A stretch of 64,000 nt of DNA from Solirhodobacter olei (GTDB lineage: Bacteria > Pseudomonadota > Alphaproteobacteria > Rhodobacterales > Rhodobacteraceae), in contig NZ_RRYH01000002.1 of assembly GCF_004010155.1 (NCBI RefSeq), forward strand, positions 310,001-374,000, read 5' to 3'. Positions 35,876 to 45,745 of this stretch are shown here, piece by piece. Every line of letters starts with the position of its first letter. Positions within the stretch are counted from its first letter, which is position 1. A program made the position numbers and the translations under genes. The notes beneath the pieces are model-generated. The model was not told where the DNA came from and searched no databases. It worked only from the letters and a program-made list of their open reading frames with translations.

Positions 35876-36544
35876 ATGGACAAGTCGCCCGACGCCTTCC
35901 GAACCATCTCCGAAGTCGCCGACTGGCTCGACACGCCGGCGCATGTGCTGCGCTTCTGGGAAAGCCGGTTCCCGCAGGTCCGTCCGGTCAAGCGCGCCGG
36001 CGGGCGGCGCTATTACCGCCCCTCCGACGTGGCGCTGCTCTCGGGCATCAAGAAGCTGCTGCATGACGACGGGCTGACCATCCGCGGCGTCCAGAAGATG
36101 CTGCGCGAGCAGGGCATCCGCCATGTCGCGAGCCTTGGCAGCGCCCCGGGCGATGCCGCCCAGGAGAACGAGGAAGAAAACATCTTCGCAGGCGGGGAAG
36201 AGGTCGCAGCGGCAGCCGGGGCCGAGACGGCAGAGGCCACGCCCTCCCCGCCCCCGGAACCGATTCCCCTTCGCCCGACCGCCGCGCCCGCGGCACAAGC
36301 CGCCCCCGACTCCGCGCCCGAACCCGCGGGCGAGCCGGACCTCTTTTCCCGCCCGGCCCCGGCGCCCGCTGCCGCCGCGCCCGGCCCCGTGCCGTCCACG
36401 TCGCGCGACGGTCTGATCGACCGCCTGCGGGGCCTCGACCCCGCCACGGCAGAGGCAGAGGCCCCGCGCCTGGCCGAGATCTACGCCCGTCTGAGCGCCC
36501 TGCGCGCCCGCATGGCGGCGGCGCCGAAAAAGAACGGCGACTGA
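35876..36544 (+). CDS. MerR-family transcriptional regulator
   Basis: A 222-residue protein with an N-terminal MerR winged helix ([21 protein letters not shown], then [12 protein letters not shown]). Its long C-terminal region (about 100-185) is Ala/Pro/Glu-rich and looks disordered. There are no effector-binding cysteines, so it is not a metal-sensing type. MerR genes of this kind sit directly behind ihfA across alphaproteobacteria, but the target is unknown. It is the end of the rpmF-to-merR unit. Confidence 0.9.
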   Translation: MDKSPDAFRTISEVADWLDTPAHVLRFWESRFPQVRPVKRAGGRRYYRPSDVALLSGIKKLLHDDGLTIRGVQKMLREQGIRHVASLGSAPGDAAQENEEENIFAGGEEVAAAAGAETAEATPSPPPEPIPLRPTAAPAAQAAPDSAPEPAGEPDLFSRPAPAPAAAAPGPVPSTSRDGLIDRLRGLDPATAEAEAPRLAEIYARLSALRARMAAAPKKNGD

Positions 36545-36568
36545 CCCCCCGGGTATGCGCTTTGACCC

Positions 36569-36598
36569 TTGCCCCCGCCGCGCAATCCGCTCTATATG
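36569..36598 (+). promoter_or_regulatory. Probable promoter of tRNA-Pro
   Basis: TTGCCC and TATATG are separated by 18 bases, and the -10 box ends nine bases before the tRNA 5' end, the usual spacing for a directly started tRNA transcript. Confidence 0.55.
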
Positions 36599-36606
36599 GC
36601 CGCCGT

Positions 36607-36684
36607 CGGGCCGTAGCGCAGCCTGGTTAGCGCGTCCGTCTGGGGGGCGGGAGGTCGTGAGTTCGAATCTCACCGGCCCGACCA
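36607..36684 (+). tRNA. tRNA-Pro (anticodon GGG)
   Basis: A full cloverleaf. The acceptor CGGGCCG pairs with CGGCCCG, the D arm is GCGC-AGCCTGGTTA-GCGC, and the anticodon loop CTGGGGG places GGG at positions 34-36. The variable loop is AGGTC, the T arm is GTGAG-TTCGAAT-CTCAC, and the encoded CCA ends at 36684. It reads CCC and CCT codons. Confidence 0.97.
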
Positions 36685-36691
36685 ACATGAA

Positions 36692-36725
36692 CCCGCCCGC
36701 TTCCCTCGCGGAGGCGGGCGGTTTC
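36692..36725 (+). terminator. Terminator after tRNA-Pro
   Basis: An eight-base GC stem (CCGCCCGC with GCGGGCGG) with a 13-base loop is followed by TTTCG. It starts eight bases after the tRNA CCA end. The T-run is short. Confidence 0.6.
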
Positions 36726-36766
36726 GTATCCGGGGGCACCTCCGGAGCGTTCTCGGGGAGGATGGC

Positions 36767-37855
36767 ATGAGCAAATCCCAGGCCGGCGTCCTGCCGTCCC
36801 AGGCCCTCGAGGGTCTGATCGAAGCCGGCGCAATCTCCGCCGGCCCTGCCGTCACCGCGGCGCAGATCCAGCCCGCCAGCCTCGACCTGCGCCTCGGCCC
36901 CAAGGCCTACCGCGTCCGCGCCTCCTTCCTCGCCGGCCATGGCCGCAGCGTCGCCGAGCGGATCGAGGAATTCCGCATGCACGAGGTCAGCCTCGAAGGC
37001 GGTGCAGTGCTGGAAAAGGGCTGCGTCTACGTCGTGCCGCTGATGGAAAGGCTGAAACTTCCCGAGGGCATACAGGCCGTCGCCAATGCGAAAAGCTCCA
37101 CCGGCCGGCTCGATCTGCTCACCCGCACCATCACCGACGGCGGCACCGAGTTCGACCGCATTCCCCTCGGCTACGAGGGCCCGCTTTATGCCGAGATCTG
37201 CCCGCGTTCCTTCTCCGTCCTCGTGCGGCCGGGCATGCGGCTCAACCAGATCCGCTTCCGCCGCGGCGAGGCCCGGCTGAGCGACGCCGAGCTTGCCGCG
37301 CTCCACGCCTCTGTCGGGCTTGTCGACCTCCCCCCGGTGATCGACGAGGGGCTCGGCTTCTCGGTCGACCTGAAGCCCGCCTCGGGCACCCTCGTCGGCT
37401 ACCGTGCCAAGCCCCATACCGGGCTGATCGACCTCGACCGCATCGGCCAGTACGACCCCGCCGAATTCTGGGAGGAGGTTCACAGCGCCGATGGCCGCAT
37501 CATCCTCGACCCCGGCGCCTTCTATATCCTCGTCAGCCGCGAGGCCGTGACGATCCCGCCCGACCACGCCGCCGAGATGGCGCCCTACCTGGCCATGGTG
37601 GGCGAGTTCCGGGTGCATTACGCGGGCTTCTTCGATCCCGGCTTCGGCTGGGCCGAGGCCGGCGGCGCGGGCTCCCGCGGCGTGCTGGAGGTGCGCTGCC
37701 ACGAGGCACCCTTCGTGCTCGAACACGCCCAGGTGGTGGGCCGCCTCGTCTACGAACGCATGGCCGCCCCGCCCGAAACGCTTTACGGCGCAGGCATCGC
37801 CTCGAACTACCAGGGCCAGGGGCTGAAGCTCTCCAAGCACTTCCGCGCCGTCTGA
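36767..37855 (+). CDS. dcd: 2'-deoxycytidine 5'-triphosphate deaminase
   Basis: A 362-residue protein about twice the length of classical dCTP deaminases, built from two trimeric-dUTPase-like halves (IQPASLDLRLG near residue 36 and IDLDRIGQYDPAEFW near residue 224). This long form is characteristic of alphaproteobacteria. It converts dCTP to dUTP in dTMP synthesis. Substrate-binding blocks such as ANAKSSTGRLDLLTR are intact. It starts after a GGGGAGGATGGC site and appears to be a single-gene unit. Confidence 0.92.
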   Translation: MSKSQAGVLPSQALEGLIEAGAISAGPAVTAAQIQPASLDLRLGPKAYRVRASFLAGHGRSVAERIEEFRMHEVSLEGGAVLEKGCVYVVPLMERLKLPEGIQAVANAKSSTGRLDLLTRTITDGGTEFDRIPLGYEGPLYAEICPRSFSVLVRPGMRLNQIRFRRGEARLSDAELAALHASVGLVDLPPVIDEGLGFSVDLKPASGTLVGYRAKPHTGLIDLDRIGQYDPAEFWEEVHSADGRIILDPGAFYILVSREAVTIPPDHAAEMAPYLAMVGEFRVHYAGFFDPGFGWAEAGGAGSRGVLEVRCHEAPFVLEHAQVVGRLVYERMAAPPETLYGAGIASNYQGQGLKLSKHFRAV

Positions 37856-37951
37856 CCGGCCCGCCAGGGCGGGCAGCGCGCCCCGCGCCCTTCCCCTTGC
37901 GCCACCCCCCCGGCGGCGCGGTAATAATTCCGCCCGAGACCGGAGCGAATC

Positions 37952-38389
37952 ATGCGTGCCCTGCCGACCTTCGCCGCCGTCCTGCTGCTCGCCCTTCCGG
38001 CGGCACGGATCGCCCATGCCGATAGCGCGATCAGCCTTGGCGTCTATCTCTGGAACGATCCCGACCAGGAGCCGGTGAAGGCGCAGTTCATATCACTGGC
38101 CAATGGCGACACGGAGATCGAGATCGACGGCCCCGACGGCAGCAAGAGCCTCTCGCACCCGACCACCGCGCAGGAGCGGAAACTGCTCACGGCGGCGGTG
38201 CAGGACCGGATGAAGGCGCTTTCGATGGACGACACCCTGCGCCCTGCGCCGCCCTATATCACCGTCGACTGGCACTTCAGCACCAACGCGGGCTATGTCG
38301 ACAGTTCCGCCAGCTACCCGCTCGATGCAGTGCCGGCCGATGTGGTGGCGCTGGAAAAGGCGGTCTTCGGCAGCCCGCTCGGCCAGTAG
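37952..38389 (+). CDS. Secreted protein of unknown function
   Basis: A 145-residue protein with a signal peptide cleaved around residue 23 (ARIAHA before DSAI). The mature part is mixed charged and hydrophobic, with IEIDGPDGSKSLSHPTTAQERKLL in the middle and a C-terminal YPLDAVPADVVALEKAVFG; there are no cysteines. I do not recognise a family. It lies between dcd and the kup genes, and its stop is 55 bases from the convergent kup stop. Confidence 0.7.
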   Translation: MRALPTFAAVLLLALPAARIAHADSAISLGVYLWNDPDQEPVKAQFISLANGDTEIEIDGPDGSKSLSHPTTAQERKLLTAAVQDRMKALSMDDTLRPAPPYITVDWHFSTNAGYVDSSASYPLDAVPADVVALEKAVFGSPLGQ

Positions 38390-38444
38390 CGGCCCGGCCG
38401 GGCGCGCCCCGCCCTGCGGGGGCCACCCATCGCCTCCTCAGACC

Positions 38445-40391
38445 TCAGACGGTGATCCGCGATCCCAGCTCCACCACGCGGTCGCGCGGCAGGTGGTAGA
38501 ACTCGCTCGGATCGGCCGAGAAGCGCCCCAGCGTGATGTAGAGCCGGTCGAGGATGCGCGCATAGCCCGCCCGCGTCCCCATGATCAGCTTGCGCCGCCC
38601 GAGGAAGAACGAGGTGGTCATCACGTCGAACTTCAGCCCGTGCCGCCGGGCAAGGCCGAGCGCGCGGGAAAGGTTCGGCGTCTCCATGAAGCCGAAGCGC
38701 AGGCGCAGCCGCGAGAAATGCTCGTCGATCGGGGTGAATTCCACCCGCTCCTCCTCCGGGGCGACGGGGATGCGCATGGTCTCCACCGTCAGGATCACGT
38801 TCTTCTCGTGCAGCACCCGGTTGTGCTTGAGGTTGTGCAGCAGCGCCTGCGGCACGGCGGAGGGGTCGGAGGTCAGGAAGAAGGCGGTGCCGTCAACGCG
38901 CTTCACAGTGGCGCTGTCGGCGATGGAATGGGCGAAACCGTCCATGTCCACCTTCTCCTTGCTCTCGCGCGCCAGAACCAGCTGGGTGCCGCGCCACCAG
39001 GTCCACATGATCGTGGCGAAGGTGAAGGCCAGCAGCAGCGGAATATAGCCGCCCTCCGGCACCTTGGTCAGGTTCGACAGGAAGAACGTGCCTTCCAGCG
39101 CGACGAAGGGCACGGCGCCGATGGCGATCAGCCAGATCGGCATCTTCCAGCCCCGGCGGGAGTAGATGATGCCGAGCGTGGTATCGACCAGCATCGCGCC
39201 CGTAACCGCGATCCCGTAGGCCGAGGCAAGCGCGGAAGACGACCGGAAGGTCAGCACGAAGAACAGGACCCCGCCCAGCAACAGCCAGTTGACCGAGGGA
39301 ATGTAGATCTGCCCGCTCTGGCGTTCGGAGGTGTGAACGATCGCCATTCGCGGCAGCAGCCCCAGCGCGATCCCCGCGCGGGCCATCGAATAGGCCCCGG
39401 TGATCACCGCCTGCGCCGCGATGATCGTGGCCACGGTGGCAAGCCCCACGAGGAGCGGCAGCGCCCAGTCCGGCACCATCAGGAAGAACGGGTTCTCCAG
39501 CGTCTTCGGATCGGCCAGCACCAGCGCGCCTTGCCCGAGGTATTGCAGCACCAGCGCCGGGAAGATCAGGCAAAGCCAGGCCAGCCGGATCGGCGCCTTG
39601 CCGAAATGGCCGAGGTCGGCATAAAGCGCCTCTGCCCCCGTCACCGCCAGGAAGACCGCGCCCAGCACGATGAAGGCGGTAAAGCCGTGATGGATCAGGA
39701 ACGTCACGGCAAAGACCGGGTTGAAGGCCCAAAGCACCTCCGGGTCATGCACCAGGTGCAGCGTGCCCGTCACCGCCATGGCCAGGAACCACACCACCAT
39801 GATCGGCCCGAAGGCCGAGGAGATCGCGGCCGTCCCGTGCCGCTGCACGAAGAAAAGGCCAAGCAGGATCCCCACCGTCACCGGCAGCACGTATTCCCCG
39901 AAGGCCGGCGCGACCAGGCCGATGCCTTCCACCGCCGATAGAACCGAGATCGCCGGCGTGATCACCGAATCGCCCAGGAACAGCGAGGCCCCCGCGATGC
40001 CGAGGCCGAGGACCACCAGCGAGCGCCGCCCGATGGCGAGCCGCGACAGGGTATAGAGCGCAAGCACGCCCCCCTCGCCGCGGTTGTCGGCGCGCAGCAG
40101 GTAGGCCACGTATTTCATCGTCACGATCATGGTCAGCGACCAGATCAGCAGCGACAGCACCCCGAAGACCTCGAAACGCGTCAGCCCGTCGGAGGCGACG
40201 GGCCGCAGCGCCTCGCGCAGCGCGTAAAGCGGACTTGTCCCGATATCGCCGTAGACGACCCCGATTGCGCCGATGGTCAGCATCGCGAGCCCGTTCTTGT
40301 GCGAGCCATGGGACTCTTCCTGTACCGCCTCTCCCTCGAGAGCCGTGATGTCGGTCCCCTCCGGAACGTCGCTCAGCTTGCTGGCTGCCAT
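38445..40391 (-). CDS. kup: Kup-type low-affinity potassium transporter (copy 1)
   Basis: A 648-residue membrane protein with twelve predicted helices. The Kup signature GVVYGDIGTSPLYALREAL stands near residue 45, and a cytoplasmic C-terminal domain follows after about 480. Kup is a proton-coupled potassium importer used at low pH or low potassium. A nearly collinear paralogue lies immediately upstream in the same direction, 23 bases away, so the pair is probably one operon. The extra cytoplasmic N-terminus is variable between the two. Confidence 0.93.
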   Translation of the reverse strand: MAASKLSDVPEGTDITALEGEAVQEESHGSHKNGLAMLTIGAIGVVYGDIGTSPLYALREALRPVASDGLTRFEVFGVLSLLIWSLTMIVTMKYVAYLLRADNRGEGGVLALYTLSRLAIGRRSLVVLGLGIAGASLFLGDSVITPAISVLSAVEGIGLVAPAFGEYVLPVTVGILLGLFFVQRHGTAAISSAFGPIMVVWFLAMAVTGTLHLVHDPEVLWAFNPVFAVTFLIHHGFTAFIVLGAVFLAVTGAEALYADLGHFGKAPIRLAWLCLIFPALVLQYLGQGALVLADPKTLENPFFLMVPDWALPLLVGLATVATIIAAQAVITGAYSMARAGIALGLLPRMAIVHTSERQSGQIYIPSVNWLLLGGVLFFVLTFRSSSALASAYGIAVTGAMLVDTTLGIIYSRRGWKMPIWLIAIGAVPFVALEGTFFLSNLTKVPEGGYIPLLLAFTFATIMWTWWRGTQLVLARESKEKVDMDGFAHSIADSATVKRVDGTAFFLTSDPSAVPQALLHNLKHNRVLHEKNVILTVETMRIPVAPEEERVEFTPIDEHFSRLRLRFGFMETPNLSRALGLARRHGLKFDVMTTSFFLGRRKLIMGTRAGYARILDRLYITLGRFSADPSEFYHLPRDRVVELGSRITV

Positions 40392-40414
40392 GGGTCGCCT
40401 TTGGTCAGTTTCAG

Positions 40415-42349
40415 TCAGAGAGTTATGCGAGAGCCGAGTTCGACCACCCGGTCGCGCGGCAGGGAGTAGAACTCACCCGGATCGGTCGAAAACCGGCCGA
40501 GTGCAAGGAAAAGTCGATCAAGCAGCCGGCCGAGGCCGCGCCGCCCACCGAGGATCACCTTGCGCCGCCCAAGGAAGAACGAGGTCGTCATCACGTCGAA
40601 CTTCAGCCCGTGCCTGCGCGCAAGGCCAAGCGCACGGCTGAGGTTCGGCGTCTCCATGAAGCCGTAGCGCAGCTTCAGGCGGGCGAACCGCTCGTCGATG
40701 GGCAGGTATTCGATGCGCTCCTCGGGCGGGCAATGCGGGATGCGCAGCGTCTCCACCGTAAGGATGATGTTCCTGTCGTGCAGCACCTGGTTGTGCTTGA
40801 GGTTGTGCAGCAGCGCCTGCGGCACGGCGGTGGGATCGGAGGTGAAGAAGAAGGCGGTGCCCTTGGCGTGCAGAATGCGCTCCGACGTGGCGATCGAATG
40901 GGCGAAGCCGTCCATGTCCACCTTCTGCCGGGTCTCGCGCGAGCGGGTCAGCTGCACGCCGCGCCACCAGGTCCACATCACCAGCGCAAGACCGAGCGCG
41001 ACCAGCACCGGAACGTAGCCGCCGTCGGGCAGCTTCAGAAGGTTGGAGGCCAGGAACGCCCCCTCCAGCGCCAGTAGCGGCGCGACGACCAGCGCCACCT
41101 GCCATCCCGGCCGTTTCCAGCCGCGCAGCATCAGGACGCAGGTCAGAACCGTCGTCACCACCATCGTACCGGTCACCGCGATCCCGTAGGCCGAGGCCAG
41201 CGCGGCGGAGGAACGGAAGCCGAATACCAGCGCCACCACGCCCGCGAAAAGCAGCCAGTTCACCGACGGGATGTAGATCTGCCCGCTCTGCCGCTCCGAC
41301 GTGTGCCGGATCAGGAGGCGCGGCAGGAAGCCCAGCTGCACCGCCGACCGCGTCATCGAATAGGCCCCCGAGATCACCGCCTGCGAGGCGATGACGGTGG
41401 CGATCGTCGCCAGCACCACCAGCACCGGCAGCAGATGCGGCGAGACGAGTAGGAAGAAGGGATCGGCGACCGTCTCGGGATGGCGCAGCACCATGGCGCC
41501 CTGCCCGAGGTAGTTCAGCACCAGCGCCGGGAAGACCAGGCCGAGCCAGGCCAGCCGGATCGGCGCCTTGCCAAAGTGGCCGAGGTCGGCATAAAGCGCC
41601 TCTGCCCCGGTCACGGCCAGGAAGATCGCGCCCAGCACGACGAAGGCCACCGGCCCCTCCTCGACGAGAAAGCCGACGGCCCGGCGCGGATCGAAGGCCA
41701 CGAGGATCGCCGGATCCTGCACCAGGTGATGCACCCCGGTCAGCGCGAGGATCAGGAACCAGGCCGCCGTGATCGGCCCGAAGGCGACAGAGACGGCGCC
41801 GGTCCCGTGCCGCTGCACAAGGAAAAGCGCGAAGAGAATGCCAAGCGTGGCGGGCAGGACCACGTCCGCCGCCTGTGGCGTGATCAGGGTCAGCCCCTCG
41901 ACCGCGGACAGAACCGAGATCGCGGGCGTGATGATCGCATCGCCGAAAAACAGCGCCGCCCCCGCGATGCCGAGCGCCAGCACCCAGAACGACCGCCGCC
42001 CGATGGCTAGCCGCACCAGCGTGTAGAGCGCCAGCACCCCCCCTTCGCCGCGGTTGTCTGCGCGCAGCAGCAGCGTCACGTATTTGAGCGTGACGATGAT
42101 CACCAGCGTCCAGATCAGGGTGGAGATGACGCCGATCACCTCGGACCGCTCCAGCCCGCCGCCGGAGACCGCACGCAGGCTCTCGCGCACGGCATAGATC
42201 GGGCTGGTGCCGATATCGCCGTAAACCACGCCCACCGCACCGAGGGTCAGCGCGAAAAGGCCGCCTCGATGGTCCTGGCCCTCGTCGTCGTCAGCCGCAA
42301 ACGGCGCGACATCCGCGCCATCTGGCACATCACGAAGTGTGGCTATCAT
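40415..42349 (-). CDS. kup: Kup-type low-affinity potassium transporter (copy 2)
   Basis: A 644-residue paralogue of the downstream gene with the same signature (GVVYGDIGTSPIYAVRESL) and topology. Long stretches, such as LYADLGHFGKAPIRLAWL and ERQSGQIYIPSVNWLL, are identical in both copies, while the N-termini and parts of the loops differ, which indicates an old tandem duplication. It is the first gene of the pair. The 210-base gap upstream should hold the promoter, though I could not identify convincing boxes there. Confidence 0.93.
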   Translation of the reverse strand: MIATLRDVPDGADVAPFAADDDEGQDHRGGLFALTLGAVGVVYGDIGTSPIYAVRESLRAVSGGGLERSEVIGVISTLIWTLVIIVTLKYVTLLLRADNRGEGGVLALYTLVRLAIGRRSFWVLALGIAGAALFFGDAIITPAISVLSAVEGLTLITPQAADVVLPATLGILFALFLVQRHGTGAVSVAFGPITAAWFLILALTGVHHLVQDPAILVAFDPRRAVGFLVEEGPVAFVVLGAIFLAVTGAEALYADLGHFGKAPIRLAWLGLVFPALVLNYLGQGAMVLRHPETVADPFFLLVSPHLLPVLVVLATIATVIASQAVISGAYSMTRSAVQLGFLPRLLIRHTSERQSGQIYIPSVNWLLFAGVVALVFGFRSSAALASAYGIAVTGTMVVTTVLTCVLMLRGWKRPGWQVALVVAPLLALEGAFLASNLLKLPDGGYVPVLVALGLALVMWTWWRGVQLTRSRETRQKVDMDGFAHSIATSERILHAKGTAFFFTSDPTAVPQALLHNLKHNQVLHDRNIILTVETLRIPHCPPEERIEYLPIDERFARLKLRYGFMETPNLSRALGLARRHGLKFDVMTTSFFLGRRKVILGGRRGLGRLLDRLFLALGRFSTDPGEFYSLPRDRVVELGSRITL

Positions 42350-42560
42350 CAGAATCTGCTCTCAGCGCCGCCTGCCGTCCTGGGCAGACAATGGCCTTTG
42401 TCGCAATTGGTCGCACCGTGGCGCACCGATCCGGCTCCGTGTTGCGCGCCCGGCAGAGGGCGCGGCGCGGGCGGGGCCGATGCGACTCGCCCGCCCGAGC
42501 GCGCACGTAAGCGCGAATTCGTGATCCTCGCAAGCCCGAACTGGCGGACTCACGCATAGC

Positions 42561-43289
42561 TCAATCGTCCAGCAGCACCGAAACGCGCCGGTTCTGACGG
42601 CCTTTCTTCTCGATCTTGCCAAGGCTTACCCGGCCGATCTCGCCGGTGCGGGCGACATGGGTGCCGCCGCAGGGCTGCAAGTCCACCTGGTCCGCCCCCT
42701 CGCCGATCCGTACCAGGCGCACCCGGCCCTGCCCCATCGGCGGCTGAACCGACATCGTCTTCACCAGCCCCGGATTGGCCAGCAGTTCGTCATCGGTGAT
42801 CCAGTCCTCCGTCACCGGCAGGTCGAGGTCGATCAGCGCCTTCAGCCGGGTCTCGATCTCCGCCGGATCCTCCGGCGGCTCGGGCATGTTGAAGTCGAGC
42901 CGGCCCTTCTCCGGCCCGATCTGCCCGCCGGTCACCGGCAGCGGGATCACGACGGAGAGCAGATGCAGCGCCGTATGCACCCGCATGTGCCGGTAGCGGC
43001 GGCTCCAGTCGAGCTTCTGGGTGACCGTCGCACCCACCGGAGGCAGCGCCGCGGGCGATGCCGGGATCAGGACGACTTCGCCATCGTTGCCCTTCACCGC
43101 CGCCGCGATCTCCAGCCGTGCCGACCCGCCGGGCCAGGTGATCCAGCCGCTGTCGCCGGGCTGGCCGCCGCCGGTCGGGTAGAAGACGGACCGGTCGAGG
43201 ATCAGCCCGCCCTCCTCGGTATGGGCCACGACGACCGCCTCGGCCTGGTCGAGATAGGCATCGTCGCGGAACAGGAGCTCGGTGGGCAT
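42561..43289 (-). CDS. alaX: Alanyl-tRNA editing protein AlaX
   Basis: A 242-residue free-standing editing domain that hydrolyses Ser- or Gly-tRNA(Ala). The zinc ligands of the AlaRS editing site are present: His105 and His109 (HTALH), Cys207 and His211 (CGGTH). It begins TELLFRDDAYLDQAEA and has the GGGQPGDSG turn typical of the family. It starts five bases after the mscS stop and so closes the cysK-mscS-alaX transcript. The start is set by the ATG at 43289; an upstream extension lies inside mscS. Confidence 0.92.
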   Translation of the reverse strand: MPTELLFRDDAYLDQAEAVVVAHTEEGGLILDRSVFYPTGGGQPGDSGWITWPGGSARLEIAAAVKGNDGEVVLIPASPAALPPVGATVTQKLDWSRRYRHMRVHTALHLLSVVIPLPVTGGQIGPEKGRLDFNMPEPPEDPAEIETRLKALIDLDLPVTEDWITDDELLANPGLVKTMSVQPPMGQGRVRLVRIGEGADQVDLQPCGGTHVARTGEIGRVSLGKIEKKGRQNRRVSVLLDD

Positions 43290-43294
43290 GTCAT

Positions 43295-45745
43295 CTACCT
43301 TTCTGCATCGGTGTCGCCGTCGAGGTCGGGATCGAACCGGGGCAGCGCGCCCGGCTCCTCCGGCTCGGGCCGCGGCCCCGAGGCCACGGACTGCGTCTTC
43401 GGCGCAGGGGGCTCGCCCCGCAGCGCCTCGGGATTGCGCAGCCAGATGTCGCGCTGCGCGAAGGGGATTTCGAAGCCCTCCTGGGCGAAGCGCTCGGCGA
43501 TCTGGTGGTTCAGCTCGGTCTTCACGTCCAGCACGAAGTTGATGTCGCGCAGGATCACCCGCATCTCGAAGCTCAGCGCATCGGCGCCGAAGCCGGTGAA
43601 GACGATCTGCGGCTTGGGGTTCAGCACGACCAGCGGATGCGCCTCTGCGATCTCGCGCAGCACCTTGTCGACGTGGCGGGTGTCGGTGCCGTAGGCCACG
43701 CCCACCGGCACGATCAGCCGGCCGATGCGGCTGAACTTGGTCATGTTGGTCACCGTGCCGGTGATCAGATTGGAGTTCGGCACGATCACGTCGGCGCGGT
43801 CGAACGTCTCGATCCGGGTCGACCGGACGGAGATCGAGCGCACCGTGCCCTGCACGCCCCCGACCTCGATCCAGTCCCCCTCCCCGACCGGCCGCTCGAT
43901 CAGCAGGATCACGCCCGAGACAAAGTTCGACACGATGTTCTGCAGACCGAAGCCGATGCCGACGGTCAGCGCACCGGCGACGATGGCCAGGCCCGAGAGG
44001 TCGATGCCCGCCCCGGTGATCGCCACCAGCGCCGAGAGGACGATGCCGAGATAGCCGACACCGACGGTGATCGCGTTGCGCCCGCCGACGTCGATCCGGG
44101 TCCGGGGCAGAACCGAGCTGCGAAGTCCCCCCTGCACCAGCCGCGTGATGCCGTAGCCCACCGCGAACAGGATCGCGAAGGTCAGGAAGTTCGCCGGCGA
44201 GATATGGGTGGAGCCGATCTGGAAGCCCTGCGCGAACTGCATCCACAGCTCGGCCAGGTCGGCCACCCGCGCGCCCCAGATCAGCGCGAAGACCGGCAGC
44301 GAGAGGACCGTCAGAACGAAGCCGATCAGCACCGGCACCAGCCCGCCATCCTCGCCCGCCGGAGCGCGCGCGATCCAGCGGTAGGAGGCGTCGGTGATCC
44401 GCTGGGCGACGACGAGGAAGGCGATCAGCGCCACCGATACCGCGGCGGGAAGGATCACCGCCGTCGCCGCCGCGCGGTAGCCGATGGCCGCGAAGACTGG
44501 CCCGCCGATCCCGATGACCATCAGCCCGCGCGACAGGAACGCGGTCAGCCGGTGACGATAGCCCGCGGTCTCGTCCTGCGATCCGCAGTTCTGCACATGA
44601 CGCTTCAGAAGCCGCGCGAGCCGCACCAGCGAGAATCCGGCCAGGACCAGGATCGGGAAAGCGAGGACCGCGTTGGCAGCGTCGTTGTTCGGCCCGCCGT
44701 GAAAGGCCACCTGGCGCAGCATGTCGAGTGCGACGAGCACCCCGAGAAGGCCCGCGTGGAACCGCCCCTCGCGCCGGCGGTCGGCGCTCAGCTCCAGCAC
44801 CGCGAAGCGGCCGTCACCCCTCGGGAACATCTCCGCGCCCAGCCAGAGCGCGACGAAGATCACGCCGCCCATGACCGCCATCACGTGCAGGATTCGCAGG
44901 CCGGTCAGCCCGAACAGCCCGGTTTCCAGCAGCGCGCCATAGACCGCCAGCACCCCGGCGATCGACACCGCCACCTGCAGGATCGAGGCGGCATGGGCCG
45001 CCACCTCCTGCCCGGCGTCCGAAAACTTGCGCGACAGCCTGCGCAAGAGCCGCCAGAGCCAGCGCCGCCCGCGCGCCAGAAGCAGCGCGGCGAGGGCCAG
45101 ATAGAGCAGGATCACCGGCACCGCGGATCCCAGCTCGGCGCGCCGGAAGGGGCTGGACCAGGCCTGCGAGGTCTCGGTCCAGACGGTGCTGGCCGTGTCG
45201 GTGACAAGCGCCAGGGCGGCCGGCCAGGTCGCCGGGTTGAGCGGGGTCGGGCCCAGATGCATCAGCGCCGCCGCCTGGCGCTGGCGGGCGACGTTGTCGA
45301 TCTCGCGCACGATGCCGTCGGCGCGGGTGAAGGCCTCGTCGGCCGCCAGCCCGGGCGCCTGCAGCGTGGCGAGCTGGTCGTTCAGCTTCTTGCGCCGATC
45401 GGCGATCTCGGGCGCCTCGGTCGTGCCCTTCGCGGGCGGCGGCCCCAGCGCGGAGATCTGGCTCTGCAGCGTCGCGATCTGGGTCTTGTTGGCGTTCTGC
45501 GCCGCCTGGAACTGGCTGCGCCAGTCCACCACCTGCCGCCGCAGCATGTCGAGCGCGAGGTTGGAGGTATCCGGATTGGCGATCGCCTTCTCGGCCTTGT
45601 CGGCGAAGGTTTCCCAGGCCTTGTAGTTCGGCGCATGCTGCTGGTTCTGCGTCTGGGCAAGCGCCAGCCCCGGCACCGCAGCCGGGGCGGAGGCGGCGAG
45701 CAGCAGGAGAAGCGCTGCCCGGAGAAGCAGGACCAGCCGGCCCAT
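43295..45745 (-). CDS. Large MscS-family mechanosensitive channel with DUF3772 domain
   Basis: An 816-residue inner-membrane channel. A signal peptide (1-30) is followed by a periplasmic coiled-coil region (about 35-190, the DUF3772 type) and about ten helices. The MscS pore and beta domain contain GFGLQNIVSNFVSGVILLIE, VQGTVRSISVRSTRIETFD and VPNSNLITGTVTN. Such channels protect against hypo-osmotic shock. The ATG overlaps the cysK stop by one base (TAATG), so translation is coupled. The C-terminal 50 residues are acidic and Pro-rich. Confidence 0.92.
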   Translation of the reverse strand: MGRLVLLLRAALLLLLAASAPAAVPGLALAQTQNQQHAPNYKAWETFADKAEKAIANPDTSNLALDMLRRQVVDWRSQFQAAQNANKTQIATLQSQISALGPPPAKGTTEAPEIADRRKKLNDQLATLQAPGLAADEAFTRADGIVREIDNVARQRQAAALMHLGPTPLNPATWPAALALVTDTASTVWTETSQAWSSPFRRAELGSAVPVILLYLALAALLLARGRRWLWRLLRRLSRKFSDAGQEVAAHAASILQVAVSIAGVLAVYGALLETGLFGLTGLRILHVMAVMGGVIFVALWLGAEMFPRGDGRFAVLELSADRRREGRFHAGLLGVLVALDMLRQVAFHGGPNNDAANAVLAFPILVLAGFSLVRLARLLKRHVQNCGSQDETAGYRHRLTAFLSRGLMVIGIGGPVFAAIGYRAAATAVILPAAVSVALIAFLVVAQRITDASYRWIARAPAGEDGGLVPVLIGFVLTVLSLPVFALIWGARVADLAELWMQFAQGFQIGSTHISPANFLTFAILFAVGYGITRLVQGGLRSSVLPRTRIDVGGRNAITVGVGYLGIVLSALVAITGAGIDLSGLAIVAGALTVGIGFGLQNIVSNFVSGVILLIERPVGEGDWIEVGGVQGTVRSISVRSTRIETFDRADVIVPNSNLITGTVTNMTKFSRIGRLIVPVGVAYGTDTRHVDKVLREIAEAHPLVVLNPKPQIVFTGFGADALSFEMRVILRDINFVLDVKTELNHQIAERFAQEGFEIPFAQRDIWLRNPEALRGEPPAPKTQSVASGPRPEPEEPGALPRFDPDLDGDTDAER

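Noticed and set aside
42350-42560. Possible small gene or ncRNA in the kup-alaX gap
   Set aside because: Frames here are short, lack ribosome-binding sites and show no known RNA structure.
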